Assembly (NCBI GenBank): GCA_030278955.1
Contig: JAOANR010000006.1
Location: 7,215,915 to 7,279,914, forward strand
From: Hygrophila difformis
Lineage: Eukaryota > Streptophyta > Magnoliopsida > Lamiales > Acanthaceae
Direction: 5' to 3'
Length of the DNA stretch: 64,000 nt
The notes below the pieces were generated by a model. It was not told the origin of the DNA. It searched no databases and saw nothing but the letters and a program-made list of their open reading frames with translations. This document shows, piece after piece, positions 1 to 10,433 of this stretch. Both the position numbers and the translations under genes were made by a program. The number at the start of each line of letters is the position of its first letter. Positions within the stretch are counted from its first letter, which is position 1.

Positions 1-536
1 TATTGCATGCATGTTGGGAGTGTTATTTTTGTGAGGTAGTTTGGTTTCTCGGGGATGATGATGAATAATTCTAGAGTCTCCAGTTTTGTACGTGCTTGAA
101 CCAAAATAAACTCCCTTCCACACACATTTATGTAATTAAGCAGCAAACAAATTAGTCAGTGTGTACTTGTAGTGCACGCACCAAGTATATATCCAACGCA
201 CATATATACTGCTACATTAAACATGAACGCATTATTTGGGACAATTTTTAACAAGTTTTCTTTTTGCTGTATTCCATGATAATTTATCACATAGTTTTTG
301 GTTCTATAATTTAAAATTATCAGGTGAACTGAATATAGCTATTAGGTGAACTAAATAATAGTGTATAGCTACAGAGCAATCACATTGTTTCAAGTTTTCA
401 ACAACTGTTCACAATCAATTCAATATCTAAGATGATTATTACAAGGTAGTTAGAATCCAAGTTTTTGTGGTCAATACAAAGTGAATCACCTCGGTTCCTT
501 CAGCACATTTGTCTCTAGCTACTGATGGTTCTTCAC
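1..536. other. AT-rich upstream spacer of the DUF538 gene
   Basis: No coding region or transposon end is recognisable here. The last part (about 480-536) is presumably the proximal promoter of the DUF538 gene that follows. Confidence 0.4.
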
Positions 537-542
537 TATAAA
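537..542 (+). promoter_or_regulatory. TATA box of DUF538 gene
   Basis: TATAAA lies 94 bases before the ATG at 636, which would leave a 5' leader of about 65 bases. The position fits a plant core promoter. The call rests on motif and spacing only. Confidence 0.5.
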
Positions 543-635
543 ACCTAAGGGAAGAAAATCTTACAACCCATCATCAATCTTAGCTCATTATATTCTTCAA
601 CAAAGGAAGAAAGATTCAGGCAAGTTAAAACAACA

Positions 636-1052
636 ATGGCTGCTGATCCCAAGGAAGGTGGAATTGTGAAGAAAGGTCATGAAGAAGGGCTGAAAATGGC
701 GGCTGCACTTTTAGAGGAGTTCGAGCTGCCGTGTGGGCTTCTCCCGCTGGCCAATGTGATCGAGGTCGGGTTCGTGAGAAAGACAGGGTACATGTGGATC
801 CGGCAGCAAAAGAAAGTTGAGCATAGTTTCAAGATGATCAGCAAGCTGGTGAGCTACGACAGTGATATCACGGGGTACGTGGAGAAAAAACGGATCAAGA
901 AACTGAAAGGAGTGAAGGCCAAGGAGCTGATGCTGTGGCCGCCAGTCTCCGAGATCATTCTTGATGATCCACCAACTGGGAAGATCCATTTCAAAAGTCT
1001 TGCAGGGATTACCAAGACGTTCCCGGTCGAGGCCTTTGCTGCCGGCCAGTGA
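636..1052 (+). CDS. DUF538 family protein (SVB-like), intronless
   Basis: An uninterrupted 138-residue frame with the features of the plant DUF538 family, whose best-known member is Arabidopsis SVB (trichome branching, stress responses). Visible family marks are the LPCGLLPL segment (residues about 31-38), a VGF/TGYMWI strand pair (44-55), the KVEHSFKMISKLVSYDSDITGYVE block (60-83), the KKLKGVKAKELMLWPPVSEI block (about 88-107) and the C-terminal KIHFKSLAGITKTFPVEAF (about 116-134). Length and lack of introns match the family. No signal peptide or membrane segment is visible, so the protein is probably cytosolic or peripheral. Biochemical activity of the family is not settled. The start is chosen because it is the first ATG after the TATA box and sits in a purine-rich context (aacaATGGC). 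Confidence 0.9.
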   Translation: MAADPKEGGIVKKGHEEGLKMAAALLEEFELPCGLLPLANVIEVGFVRKTGYMWIRQQKKVEHSFKMISKLVSYDSDITGYVEKKRIKKLKGVKAKELMLWPPVSEIILDDPPTGKIHFKSLAGITKTFPVEAFAAGQ

Positions 1053-1961
1053 ATCATGGATTGGTTTTAATTATTAAGTCTTGCTGTATTGCTGCTAGTT
1101 ATATGGATCATGAACTTCCAAGATTGTTTCTTGCAGCTTTAAAATGATTGGTTTTTTTCTTGTTTCCTTCCAGTCGTGTTTTTGTTTCACTTTGATTTGG
1201 ACCCTTTGTTATGCGTTTCATATGATATCCAAGCTGGTTCTTCTTCTTCTTGTTGTTGTGATACAAAACAGTTATATGGTTCAATGGGATAAAAATCAGG
1301 GGTAAAAAGCTTAAACTCTTAAGATATTCTTCGAATTTGTGGATGAAACCTTTGGTTTGGGGATTCAATCCAGTGGAAAATGTTGGATATGAAATGATAC
1401 ATGCTCATATTTGGTTGAGTGGATATATTGTAGGTGGGAATGTATAATATTTCTACTAAAGTGGAAATATTAGGGGTTGAATGAGAATGCAACTCTCAGT
1501 TAAATGTCAAATAATCTTACCGGCCATCTTTTTTATCCTTATTTATATTAAATTGTCATGCACTTTAATATTAATTTTATTTTATAAATTTAGATATATT
1601 TGATTTTAAAAATCAATTAAAATTTTAAATTATTTAAACATATATTTATTCATATATATATTTTGTCATGTTTGCTTAAAATTTCTTTATATTTCGTATA
1701 TATAAAATAAAAATAATAAAAATTTGGATAAATAAAATTAAAAATTATCATCAATAAATTATATATACAAAACTCTCTATTAATTTTTTAAAAAATAAAT
1801 ATGTTTAAATATTTTATATTGTGTAGCAAATTGATATTATTATAAATTAATTTAAATTTAAAATTTGAGAACTTTAATCAAACATCTCAAAAAACCTAAA
1901 AAGTAAAATTAGTAGCAGTTTAATATTTCCAGCAATTTCACAATCAAATTCGCATGTAAAT
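1053..1961. other. 3' flank and AT-rich spacer
   Basis: Contains the presumed 3' UTR of the DUF538 gene (to about 1400) and then a very AT-rich stretch (about 1540-1900). I see no open frame with family resemblance and no transposon ends. Confidence 0.4.
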
Positions 1962-2026
1962 GCGGATGAGGATTTAGCCAAGTGATTTTCAATGAAAGGT
2001 TGGAAGTTCGATTTCCCACCGCACCT
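1962..2026 (+). mobile_element. tRNA-like, possible SINE head
   Basis: The segment has a box-A-like TTAGCCAAGTGA (about 1974-1984) and, 20-odd bases later, a box-B-like AAGTTCGATTTCC (about 2004-2016), the internal pol III promoter layout of tRNA-derived SINEs. The ends (GCGG.../...CCGC) could pair weakly, but no clover leaf with a sensible anticodon can be drawn, so it is not a working tRNA gene. A direct repeat CCTTATTAATGC follows at about 2025-2048. No poly(A) tail or convincing target duplication was found. Confidence 0.3.
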
Positions 2027-2239
2027 TATTAATGCCCCTTATTAATGCAAGATGCAAATCTCCCTTAATTGTGATTTGTGGCCAAATTTTCTACTCCTGT
2101 CCCAAGCCCATTTTGGGCCCAATTTTAGGGTTTCTGGGCCCAACTTAGTTAGCTTTTCAAACACGCCAGCTGGATTTTATGGTTATTTACTAGGCGCCAG
2201 CCAGTAGCTTTTTTCCTACGCCCAGCGATAACGGCTAGT

Positions 2240-3842
2240 ACTTATAAATAGGCAGTCACCACACCAGTCTAGGAAACCCTTTCCTATTTTCTATCAGCAG
2301 TACCCAAAAAGAGGCCGTTCTTATGATTTTTCTTTCACTTTTCATCTAATGTTCCTTCCCCTTTCCATGGATGATGTTTGTTGATTTTCTTGCAGCCAAC
2401 AAGCAGACGTGCGGCACGATCATTTCTTTTTCTTTTGCATTCACAATCTTTCCACTCTACAGAGACCCTTAATTATCCTCTCTCCGCAAAGCCCCCAAGA
2501 AAGGTCATTCAATTTCAATTATTTTTTCCTTTTCGATTTCCTTTCTTAGTTCAAATAGATTTCTTCCCATATCCCATATCAAAATATGGGTGACGGTTAT
2601 TTTAGGAAATTGTTGCATATTTTTTCATTTTTGTTTATTGTTGTTTGTTTTCCCCTTTCCATGGTCCATGAATGTAGTTTCTTGATTGAACAATGATTTA
2701 TTTTATTGTTTTTCATTATCTTTGGCCTATGCAGCAGGTAAGTCCGTTCTTTCTTTTTTTTTTTCTTTAACACAAATACTAGGTTCTTTCAACGGATTCA
2801 AGGGAAAAAACCTATTGATAAATGTAAATGGGAAGTTGTTTTGTTTGAAATTATTTTGTTTTTATTGAAAAATATAGGGTGGAAGCAACAAAATGTGGAG
2901 CTCGGGAGCTTTTCAAAAACAAGAAAAAGGACCTTTATGGAGATGGAAAGGAAGCAGATGAAATTCTTCAGCTAATCAATATCATGCTTTGAATCACTTC
3001 TTCATAATTATGCAGGTTTCTTGGCTACGAATCAGGGGTTTTTCCCTTCCAGACGCATGAAGTAGAATTGTATAGTTCAGCAATCAAGATTTCCATGACT
3101 TTGCTATGCAGTAAGGCTCCATGCACCAAGTAGCGGCAAAAAAATATCAGTTTCCTTCTCTATTTGTTTACTCCATCATGTATAATTTTTTTAGCTATTC
3201 AATTGAATATTTTACTATTTCAGGACAAAGAAGAGGAGCCAATGAAAGGGGTCACTGCAGTGCATAACTTGCTGCAATAAAAGGAAGCAGTGCTGGGTTG
3301 GTAATGTGATTTGTTGCCGCATTTGATAATGAATATTGAAAATTCATATGAGCTATGTGTTTTGTCTGGTGCCGGTTGTGAACAACCCATTGCCAAGATG
3401 ACACTGTTCCAAGGAAGATTTCAGCCCAAAAAAAGAAATTTCACTCTCTTAAATTTAGTTATTATATGTGTAAATTCAGGTATTGAAATGCATATTTTCC
3501 TAATTCAGAACAAAAATAAAGGTGCCAATGAAAGGGGTTGCTGCCTTGGTGCACTTCATAGCTTGCTGCAAGAAAAGGAAGCCAATGCTGGTTTGGTAAT
3601 GTCATTTGTTTATTACGAATATTGGAAAATCATATGTTCTATGCTTCCTCCGATGCACGTAACAAGGGTAAACCCCCATGGTCCATAGCAATCTTTGAGC
3701 CCATCATGGTTCTTTTGGTGTGCTTTTTATAGTTTGTAATGATCTTTTAAAGGAATACATAATCTCATTCTGATCGAGTTAAATTGAGCCTTTGAATCTT
3801 ATTTTTCTTACTATATTGAATCATATTATTATTAGCTAGGTT
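2240..3842 (+). pseudogene. Diverged gene duplicate, unit A (unidentified)
   Basis: This stretch matches, with many substitutions and indels, a second unit at 11.7-15.3 kb. Shared pieces in order: a TATA-containing segment (TATAAATAGGCAGTCACC, about 2243), a pyrimidine-rich leader, an exon-like piece at about 2878-2990 (frame with VEATKCGARELF), a piece at 3000-3090, and an AATGAAAGGGG...TTGCTGCAA module present twice (about 3225-3330 and 3515-3610). Stops and frame changes break every frame, so I treat it as a decayed or non-coding duplicate. I do not recognise the parental gene. The copia element begins just after it and separates it from unit B. Confidence 0.45.
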
Positions 3843-3847
3843 GTAAT
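3843..3847. repeat. Target-site duplication of copia element (left)
   Basis: GTAAT directly precedes the left LTR and is repeated exactly at 10429-10433 after the right LTR. Five bases is the usual size for Ty1/copia integrase. Confidence 0.9.
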
Positions 3848-4739
3848 TGTTGGGTAACTCCGGTACCATGTTTTAACCTATTCTATTACAAACCTTAAAG
3901 GCCTACAACTTTGGGATTACAAAGCTTTAATCTCACCAATACAGTTTCACTCATAAGATGAAACAGAAACAGAAAAAATAGAAACGAGACAGCTCCAAGG
4001 GACAGCTCCGTCCAGCCTCTTCAATGTCTGTCCTTTTCTTTTTACCCACTTCTTGAATCTACAAAAGATGTTAGTGGAACAAGGAAATACCAACAAATAA
4101 TAAAGAGAAGGAAGTATACCAAATAGATCTATAAAGATCTATTAATCGTTAGGCTCGGAGCACCCAAATGAGACACAACTCCAACATAGAACACCAAGCT
4201 TCACCGGAAACCACCACCACAGGCGCCGGAAACCAGCAGCCCGCTGCCGGACCACCGCCGGCCACCACAGGCCGCTGCTGGACCACCGCCGGCCACCACA
4301 GCCCCGCCGCGGACCACCACCGCACGACACACGGCCACTGTCACGCCTTCCCGACACTCGCTGCCGTTCAACCCTTCGCCGGAAAACCAATTTCCGGCGA
4401 GCCTAGCCACCGAGGCTCTAAAACGAAGAGACACACAGCCCCTTCGCCGGACCCAACTCCGGCGAACCAAACCCCATGAACCCTCTTACACCTCTCGGCC
4501 CTTTTACTCTCTCAAACACAAAAGGAAGAACAAATCTAACCTAATAATGTTGAAGAAACACAAAGAAAAAGAAAGGGAAATACTGAGAAGGGAAGGGGGC
4601 GCCGCACAGGAGAGGGAATGGAGAAAATGAGGGTTGGGATTAATGGGTGAACGGTAGAGGGAGTATTAATACTTAGGACATTGGGCCTCAGTCATACTTC
4701 ATGGGCCTGGGCTTAGAAAATGGGCCACTAATACTAACA
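3848..4739 (-). repeat. 3' LTR of copia element
   Basis: 892-bp LTR, TG...CA ends, with a GC-rich CCGCCGGCCACCACA-type tandem block in the middle (about 4200-4320). It differs from the other LTR at about 3868 (a/c), 4205 (c/g) and about 4279 (t/c). The long frames within it appear in both LTRs and are not genes. Confidence 0.95.
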
Positions 4740-4752
4740 ATCTCCACCTTGG
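4740..4752 (-). other. Polypurine tract of copia element
   Basis: On the minus strand the bases just before the 3' LTR read AAGGTGGAGATT, the purine-rich primer for plus-strand DNA synthesis expected at this position. Confidence 0.75.
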
Positions 4753-4889
4753 CCCAATTTCTGTCTAAAACGAGTGTGCTCAATTTGGGGCATTTTCGTC
4801 ATCGCCTTTGGTACCTTCACTTCCCTGTCACATATCAACAGTATACACAAAGTATGAAAGCAGTAGATCATGCATCAGAACAGAATAAT

Positions 4890-7800
4890 TCAACCAAAGT
4901 CAAAGTGAAGGATTTTCATGCATGATAACATCTTCTCAGCAGGCAAACACTTAGTTCCCATATCAGCAGGATTAAACTCAGAAGCAATTTTATCCAGTTT
5001 CAGTTTTTCACATTCAACATTGTCCCTAATGAAGTGGTACTTAACATCAATATGTTTAGACCTATCATGAAAAACAGGATGTTTGCTTAACTGAATCGCA
5101 GATTGGCTATCAGAAAAAATGGTGATCTCATTTTTCAATCCCAGTTCATGCATCAGACCACTAAACCATATTCCCTCTTTAAAAGCTTCAGTAATGGCAA
5201 TGAATTCAGACTCAGTAGTGGATAAAGCAACAACAGATTGCAATTGAGATTTCCAACTCACACAAGACCCACCTAGAGTGAACACATAGGATGTAGTAGA
5301 CTTCCTACTATCCCTATCATTAGCAAAGTTAGAGTCTACATAACCAGTCACAAACATTTCATCATGCCATTTAGAAAAACACAGAGAATAATGCATAGAC
5401 TTGATTAAGTATCTCAAAAGCCATTTCAAAGCTTCCCAATGTGGTCTACCAGGATTAGCCATAAATCTGCTCAAACAACTTATAGGATAAGCTAAATCAG
5501 GCCTAGTAGAAATCATCAAATACATAACAGAACCAATGGCATGAGCATAAGGGACAGATTCCATATCTTTCATTTCAGATTCATTTTTAGGGCACTGTTC
5601 TTTAGTCAACACGAAATGAGAAGCAAGAGGACAACCAACAAGTTTAGCATTTGACATCTTGAATCTAGAGAGAATTTTCTTCACATATTCAGCCTGGTTA
5701 AGGATTAGGGTTGAATTAGCCCTATCCCTAACTATATGCATTCCAAGAATGCATTTGGCTTCTCCTAGATTCTTCATGTCAAAGCTCTTGTTCAAACAAT
5801 TTTGAACCTCAGCAATGCTTTTCATGCAAGGACTAACAAGCAACATATCATCAACATAAAGCAATAAGAACATAGGCACAGATTTCACATCTTTCAGATA
5901 TAAGCAATGATCAAATTTAGATCTGGTGAATCCTATGTCTTTCATGCATTTATCAAACTTAATGTTCCACTGTCTAGGTGCTTGTTTTAGTCCATACAGA
6001 GCTTTTTTCAACAGGCATACATGATTGGGTTTGGTTTTATCCACAAAACCTTCAGGTTGCTTCATACAAATTTTCTTATCTATGTCACCATGCAAGAAAG
6101 CAGTTTTAACATCCATTTGTATAAGCTCCCAATCAAAATGAGCAACTAAGGCAAGCATTACTCTAATAGTAGTGAACTTAGCAACAGGTGCAAATATTTC
6201 AGAATAATCAACACCCTCTTTCTGAGTTTCCTGTTTGATTTTAAAAATCCATTTACAATCAATCACAGAGATATTATCAGCACTAGGAATCAATAGCCAT
6301 GTCTCATTTTTATGTAAAGATTGAATTTCCTCATTCATAGCACTAAGCCACTTATCAGCCTGTTTAGACTTAACAGCTTCAGAATATGATTTAGGCTCTA
6401 GATTATCAAGTTCTTCACAAACAGTCATAGCATAAGCAGTAAGAACACAATCTGAGAACCTAGCAGGAGTTCTACCTACTCTTCTAGCTCTATCTCTAGC
6501 TAGCACATAATCATTCAAATCATGTTCAACATTATCATCATCATTCTGAGCTCCACCTTCATCAATATCATGGGTATCAGTTATGGGTTCCTCATTCACA
6601 TGCAAATTGGGATTAACAATTTCAGCATTCTCAATCACATTAGGCACAGTAATGGGAGCAGGCAAATTCACAGAATGTTCCACAGAAGAAGACTCCACCT
6701 CAACAGAAGTACTATCATTCTCAAAAACTTTCATAGGAAATTCAGATTCATTAAAAATCACATCCCTACTAACAATGATTTTAAAACCACCCCCTGATCT
6801 ATCAAACAACCTGTAACCCTTGGTACCCTCAGGATAGCCTAAGAAAATACATTTCTTGGTTCTAGGGTCCAATTTATCATTACTAGTATGCACAAAAGCT
6901 GAACATCCAAACACTCTAAGATGTTCATAGTCAACAGGTTTACCAAAAAAGACAGAATCAGGAGATTTACCATTTAAAGGGGCATTGGGTGATTTGTTAA
7001 CTAAGTAAGCAGCTGTCATCAGTGCTTCACCCCAGAACTTCTTAGAAAGGCCAGTAGGTGCCATCAAGCACCTAATCTTTTCTAATAAAGTTCTGTTCAT
7101 TCTTTCAATCACCCCATTCTGTTGAGGTGAGTAAGGAACAGATTTATGCCTTCTAATTCCAGATTCAGCACACAAAGTATCCATTTGGTGATTACAAAAT
7201 TCAAGCCCATTATCTGTCCTAAGTGTACCAATCTTTAAACCAGTTTGATTCTCAATCAAAGCTTTCCAGTGTTTAAAATTCCCAAAAACATCAGATTTGT
7301 TTTGCATGAGAAATACCCAAACTTTTCTAGAATAATCATCCATGATAGATAAAAAATATCTTCTACCACCATGTGTGGGCGTCGAAGAAGGACCCCACAC
7401 ATCAGCATGAATGTACTCAAGTACACGGGTGGATTTTATCCCAACAGGATATGAAGAGTTAAAAGACACTCTATGTTGTTTACCAGCTAAGCATGATTCA
7501 CAAAGATCAACTTCACATAAATCAGATTTTAAACAACCAGCATCTTTCAGAAATTTCATGCCTTTGTCACTCATATGCCCTAGTCTAGCATGCCACAAAA
7601 GCGTATTTTCTTTCACCTTATTAGAACTAGAACTAGCAGCAAGAGCACAATTAACCACATTAGAAACCACAAAAAGATTATTCTTGATAATGGCCTTAAA
7701 CAACATCAAATTCCCTTTGAACATTTTAATCATGTCATTACCAATTCTCCCTTCTAAACCTTTCTTCTGCAAGGTCGCAAGAGAAATCAAATTGTAAGAC

Positions 7801-8903
7801 AAATCAGGCACATGTTTCACACCATCAAGACAGAATCTTGTCCCATTCTCAAATTGTAAGACAATTTTTCCTATACCTAAGACAGGACATCTATTGTCAT
7901 TACCCATGAACACAAAGTCATTTTTAACAGGTTGATATGAATCAAATAATTCAACATGAGGAGACATATGGGAGGTGCACCCTGAGTCTAACAACCACAC
8001 AGATTTAGAAACATCTTTAGCCATATTAACATCAGAAAAATAATTCATATCATGAACCATCAAAAGCTCACCATGCCTAACTGCTACATCAGTCACAGCA
8101 TTAACATCATTGTTCTGATTATCAATTTGATTTTTCTCTTTCTTAGGGAGTCTACAATCTTTAATGAAATGACCCTTTCTACCACAGTTGTAACATTTCT
8201 TATCATGTTTACCTCTTGACTGAGATCTATGTGATTTAGACTGACCCCTAGCATTGCTTCTGCCCCTATCATTATGCTGTTGGTGATTACCCTTTTTCCA
8301 AGACCTACCCCTAGTCATAAAAACCTTATCAGAATGCTTAGAGGAATTCTTCATTTCAAGTTCTTTGTTCTTTAGACTCTTAATCACATGATCTAAAGTC
8401 AAATCATCTCTAGCATATTGGATAGCAGATTTCACATCAGAATAACTATCAGGGATGGCATTCAACAACACTATAGGCACATAATCATCTATATGCTTAT
8501 CTCCAGTTGCTTTTATGTCTTGAACAAGTTTAGTGAAATTATCTAAACCTTCATCTAAATCTCTAGATATATCCAATTTAAATTTAAAAAATTTACCAAG
8601 CAGGAATATTCTAGAAGACAAAGATGACTCAGCATACAGTTCAGACAGCCTCTCCCAAAGGTCCTTGGCTGTTTTACAATCACTAACTTTTCTAAGCACA
8701 GCATCAGATAAACTAAGGATAATGGCAGATTTAGCAAGTTCATCAGTTTCAGTCTTTTTAGCTTCAGTCACATCTTTATCAAAGAGTTGATCAATTGCAT
8801 TATAAACTCTTTGTTGGATAAGAACACAACGCATCTTAACTTGCCAGATGTTGAAGTCGTTCTTTCCATTAAAAGGAACTATACTATTTGAGGTGGAGGT
8901 CAT
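4890..8903 (-). CDS. Copia gag-pol polyprotein with an RT gap
   Basis: A single 1337-residue frame. Gag (UBN2 type) spans about 1-235 and ends in a CCHC knuckle (C237, C240, H245, C250). Protease has WLLDSGCTSHM (DSG 306-308). Integrase has H438/H443/C468/C471 and the DDE triad D501, D564, E600. RT has DVKTAFLHGD (931-940), LYGLKQAPRQW and YVDD (1016-1019). RNase H has D1190, E1231 and D1265. Oddity: the text runs KWIFKIK-QETQKEGVDYSEIFAPVAK at 884-910. In copia RTs a stretch of roughly 15-20 residues containing the KARLVAKGF block normally sits between KIK and the TQ.EGVDY segment. Its in-frame absence removes part of the fingers that contacts incoming nucleotide. All else looks intact, so this is probably a recent internal deletion copied by helpers. 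Confidence 0.95.
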   Translation of the reverse strand: MTSTSNSIVPFNGKNDFNIWQVKMRCVLIQQRVYNAIDQLFDKDVTEAKKTETDELAKSAIILSLSDAVLRKVSDCKTAKDLWERLSELYAESSLSSRIFLLGKFFKFKLDISRDLDEGLDNFTKLVQDIKATGDKHIDDYVPIVLLNAIPDSYSDVKSAIQYARDDLTLDHVIKSLKNKELEMKNSSKHSDKVFMTRGRSWKKGNHQQHNDRGRSNARGQSKSHRSQSRGKHDKKCYNCGRKGHFIKDCRLPKKEKNQIDNQNNDVNAVTDVAVRHGELLMVHDMNYFSDVNMAKDVSKSVWLLDSGCTSHMSPHVELFDSYQPVKNDFVFMGNDNRCPVLGIGKIVLQFENGTRFCLDGVKHVPDLSYNLISLATLQKKGLEGRIGNDMIKMFKGNLMLFKAIIKNNLFVVSNVVNCALAASSSSNKVKENTLLWHARLGHMSDKGMKFLKDAGCLKSDLCEVDLCESCLAGKQHRVSFNSSYPVGIKSTRVLEYIHADVWGPSSTPTHGGRRYFLSIMDDYSRKVWVFLMQNKSDVFGNFKHWKALIENQTGLKIGTLRTDNGLEFCNHQMDTLCAESGIRRHKSVPYSPQQNGVIERMNRTLLEKIRCLMAPTGLSKKFWGEALMTAAYLVNKSPNAPLNGKSPDSVFFGKPVDYEHLRVFGCSAFVHTSNDKLDPRTKKCIFLGYPEGTKGYRLFDRSGGGFKIIVSRDVIFNESEFPMKVFENDSTSVEVESSSVEHSVNLPAPITVPNVIENAEIVNPNLHVNEEPITDTHDIDEGGAQNDDDNVEHDLNDYVLARDRARRVGRTPARFSDCVLTAYAMTVCEELDNLEPKSYSEAVKSKQADKWLSAMNEEIQSLHKNETWLLIPSADNISVIDCKWIFKIKQETQKEGVDYSEIFAPVAKFTTIRVMLALVAHFDWELIQMDVKTAFLHGDIDKKICMKQPEGFVDKTKPNHVCLLKKALYGLKQAPRQWNIKFDKCMKDIGFTRSKFDHCLYLKDVKSVPMFLLLYVDDMLLVSPCMKSIAEVQNCLNKSFDMKNLGEAKCILGMHIVRDRANSTLILNQAEYVKKILSRFKMSNAKLVGCPLASHFVLTKEQCPKNESEMKDMESVPYAHAIGSVMYLMISTRPDLAYPISCLSRFMANPGRPHWEALKWLLRYLIKSMHYSLCFSKWHDEMFVTGYVDSNFANDRDSRKSTTSYVFTLGGSCVSWKSQLQSVVALSTTESEFIAITEAFKEGIWFSGLMHELGLKNEITIFSDSQSAIQLSKHPVFHDRSKHIDVKYHFIRDNVECEKLKLDKIASEFNPADMGTKCLPAEKMLSCMKILHFDFG

Positions 8904-9522
8904 TATTGTGTTTGGCCTTTTTTAATCAGAATGAGCAAACAAGTGCTCAAACACTTAGCCAACTAATCACAATTACTTCCACCCTGTAGCATATAACATC
9001 CTTTTAAATTTTTGAATCAAACCCAAATTAATTTTGGATGCCCAAACATTTTCAGAATTGACCCAACTGTTGGGCAGGCCCAAAATCAATTTTTGGGAGG
9101 CCCAATAGTCCCAACGGTCACTTTTCAAAATTTGGATTGATTTTCACAGATTCCCAAAAAATCACAACTTTCAAGATTTTCAGGAATCTGCTTTTTCAAG
9201 GAATAAGAAATCAGATTTTCTATTCCCCAAAAATTTCAAATCCACAATTTTTGCACACAAAGCAAAATAACACAGAAAATGCACAATTCACTAATAACAC
9301 CACACAAAGCAGTTTATGCACAACAAAATGCAGAGAACAAAAAACACAGTTTAAGCATAATATTTCCAGATTTTAAAGCACAAAGCTCCAGGCATGAAAA
9401 ATCACATATTTCAAGCAACAATCCAGAACAAGAATATTATCTTAAAACTGTAAAAAAAAATGGATCAAGCTATTTTACCTTGCGGGGGTGCCTTGACCAA
9501 CCCCCGTCCCAAAGTGGCCTAT

Positions 9523-9535
9523 GGCTCTGATACCA
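9523..9535 (-). other. Primer-binding site (initiator tRNA-Met), copia
   Basis: On the minus strand it reads TGGTATCAGAGCC, complementary to the 3' end of plant initiator tRNA-Met. It starts one base after the end of the 5' LTR. Confidence 0.93.
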
Positions 9536-9536
9536 C

Positions 9537-10428
9537 TGTTGGGTAACTCCGGTACCCTGTTTTAACCTATTCTATTACAAACCTTAAAGGCCTACAACTT
9601 TGGGATTACAAAGCTTTAATCTCACCAATACAGTTTCACTCATAAGATGAAACAGAAACAGAAAAAATAGAAACGAGACAGCTCCAAGGGACAGCTCCGT
9701 CCAGCCTCTTCAATGTCTGTCCTTTTCTTTTTACCCACTTCTTGAATCTACAAAAGATGTTAGTGGAACAAGGAAATACCAACAAATAATAAAGAGAAGG
9801 AAGTATACCAAATAGATCTATAAAGATCTATTAATCGTTAGGCTCGGAGCACCCAAATGAGACACAACTCCAACATAGAACACCAAGCTTCAGCGGAAAC
9901 CACCACCACAGGCGCCGGAAACCAGCAGCCCGCTGCCGGACCACCGCCGGCCACCACAGGCCGCTGCCGGACCACCGCCGGCCACCACAGCCCCGCCGCG
10001 GACCACCACCGCACGACACACGGCCACTGTCACGCCTTCCCGACACTCGCTGCCGTTCAACCCTTCGCCGGAAAACCAATTTCCGGCGAGCCTAGCCACC
10101 GAGGCTCTAAAACGAAGAGACACACAGCCCCTTCGCCGGACCCAACTCCGGCGAACCAAACCCCATGAACCCTCTTACACCTCTCGGCCCTTTTACTCTC
10201 TCAAACACAAAAGGAAGAACAAATCTAACCTAATAATGTTGAAGAAACACAAAGAAAAAGAAAGGGAAATACTGAGAAGGGAAGGGGGCGCCGCACAGGA
10301 GAGGGAATGGAGAAAATGAGGGTTGGGATTAATGGGTGAACGGTAGAGGGAGTATTAATACTTAGGACATTGGGCCTCAGTCATACTTCATGGGCCTGGG
10401 CTTAGAAAATGGGCCACTAATACTAACA
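9537..10428 (-). repeat. 5' LTR of copia element
   Basis: Partner of the LTR at 3848-4739, same length, three mismatches. It carries the presumed promoter of the element for minus-strand transcription. GTAAT at 10429-10433 is the second target-site copy. Confidence 0.95.
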
Positions 10429-10433
10429 GTAAT

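Larger units (their letters stand above)
3848..10428 (-). mobile_element. Full-length Ty1/copia LTR retrotransposon
   Basis: A 6581-bp element reading on the minus strand: 5' LTR 9537-10428, tRNA-Met primer site 9523-9535, about 620-bp leader, one gag-pol frame 8903-4890, purine-rich tract next to 4740, and 3' LTR 3848-4739. The LTRs start TG and end CA, are the same length (892 bp), and differ at only three positions by my reading. GTAAT duplications flank it. It is a very young, solo-inserted copy sitting between two units of a duplicated locus. Domain order gag-PR-INT-RT-RH defines Ty1/copia. The frame is open throughout, but the RT domain lacks a conserved block (see CDS), so this copy may not be able to move by itself. 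Confidence 0.97.

Noticed and set aside
1962..2026. Functional tRNA gene
   Set aside because: Boxes A and B are recognisable, but no clover leaf with a proper anticodon loop can be drawn; more likely a SINE head.
4142..4479. Open frames of 82-103 codons inside the LTR, repeated at 9831-10168
   Set aside because: They occur in both LTRs, are driven by the GC-rich tandem block and resemble no protein family.
6522..6816. Plus-strand frames opposite the copia gag-pol frame (also 7411-7797 and 8533-8790)
   Set aside because: Antisense shadows of the polyprotein without any domain.
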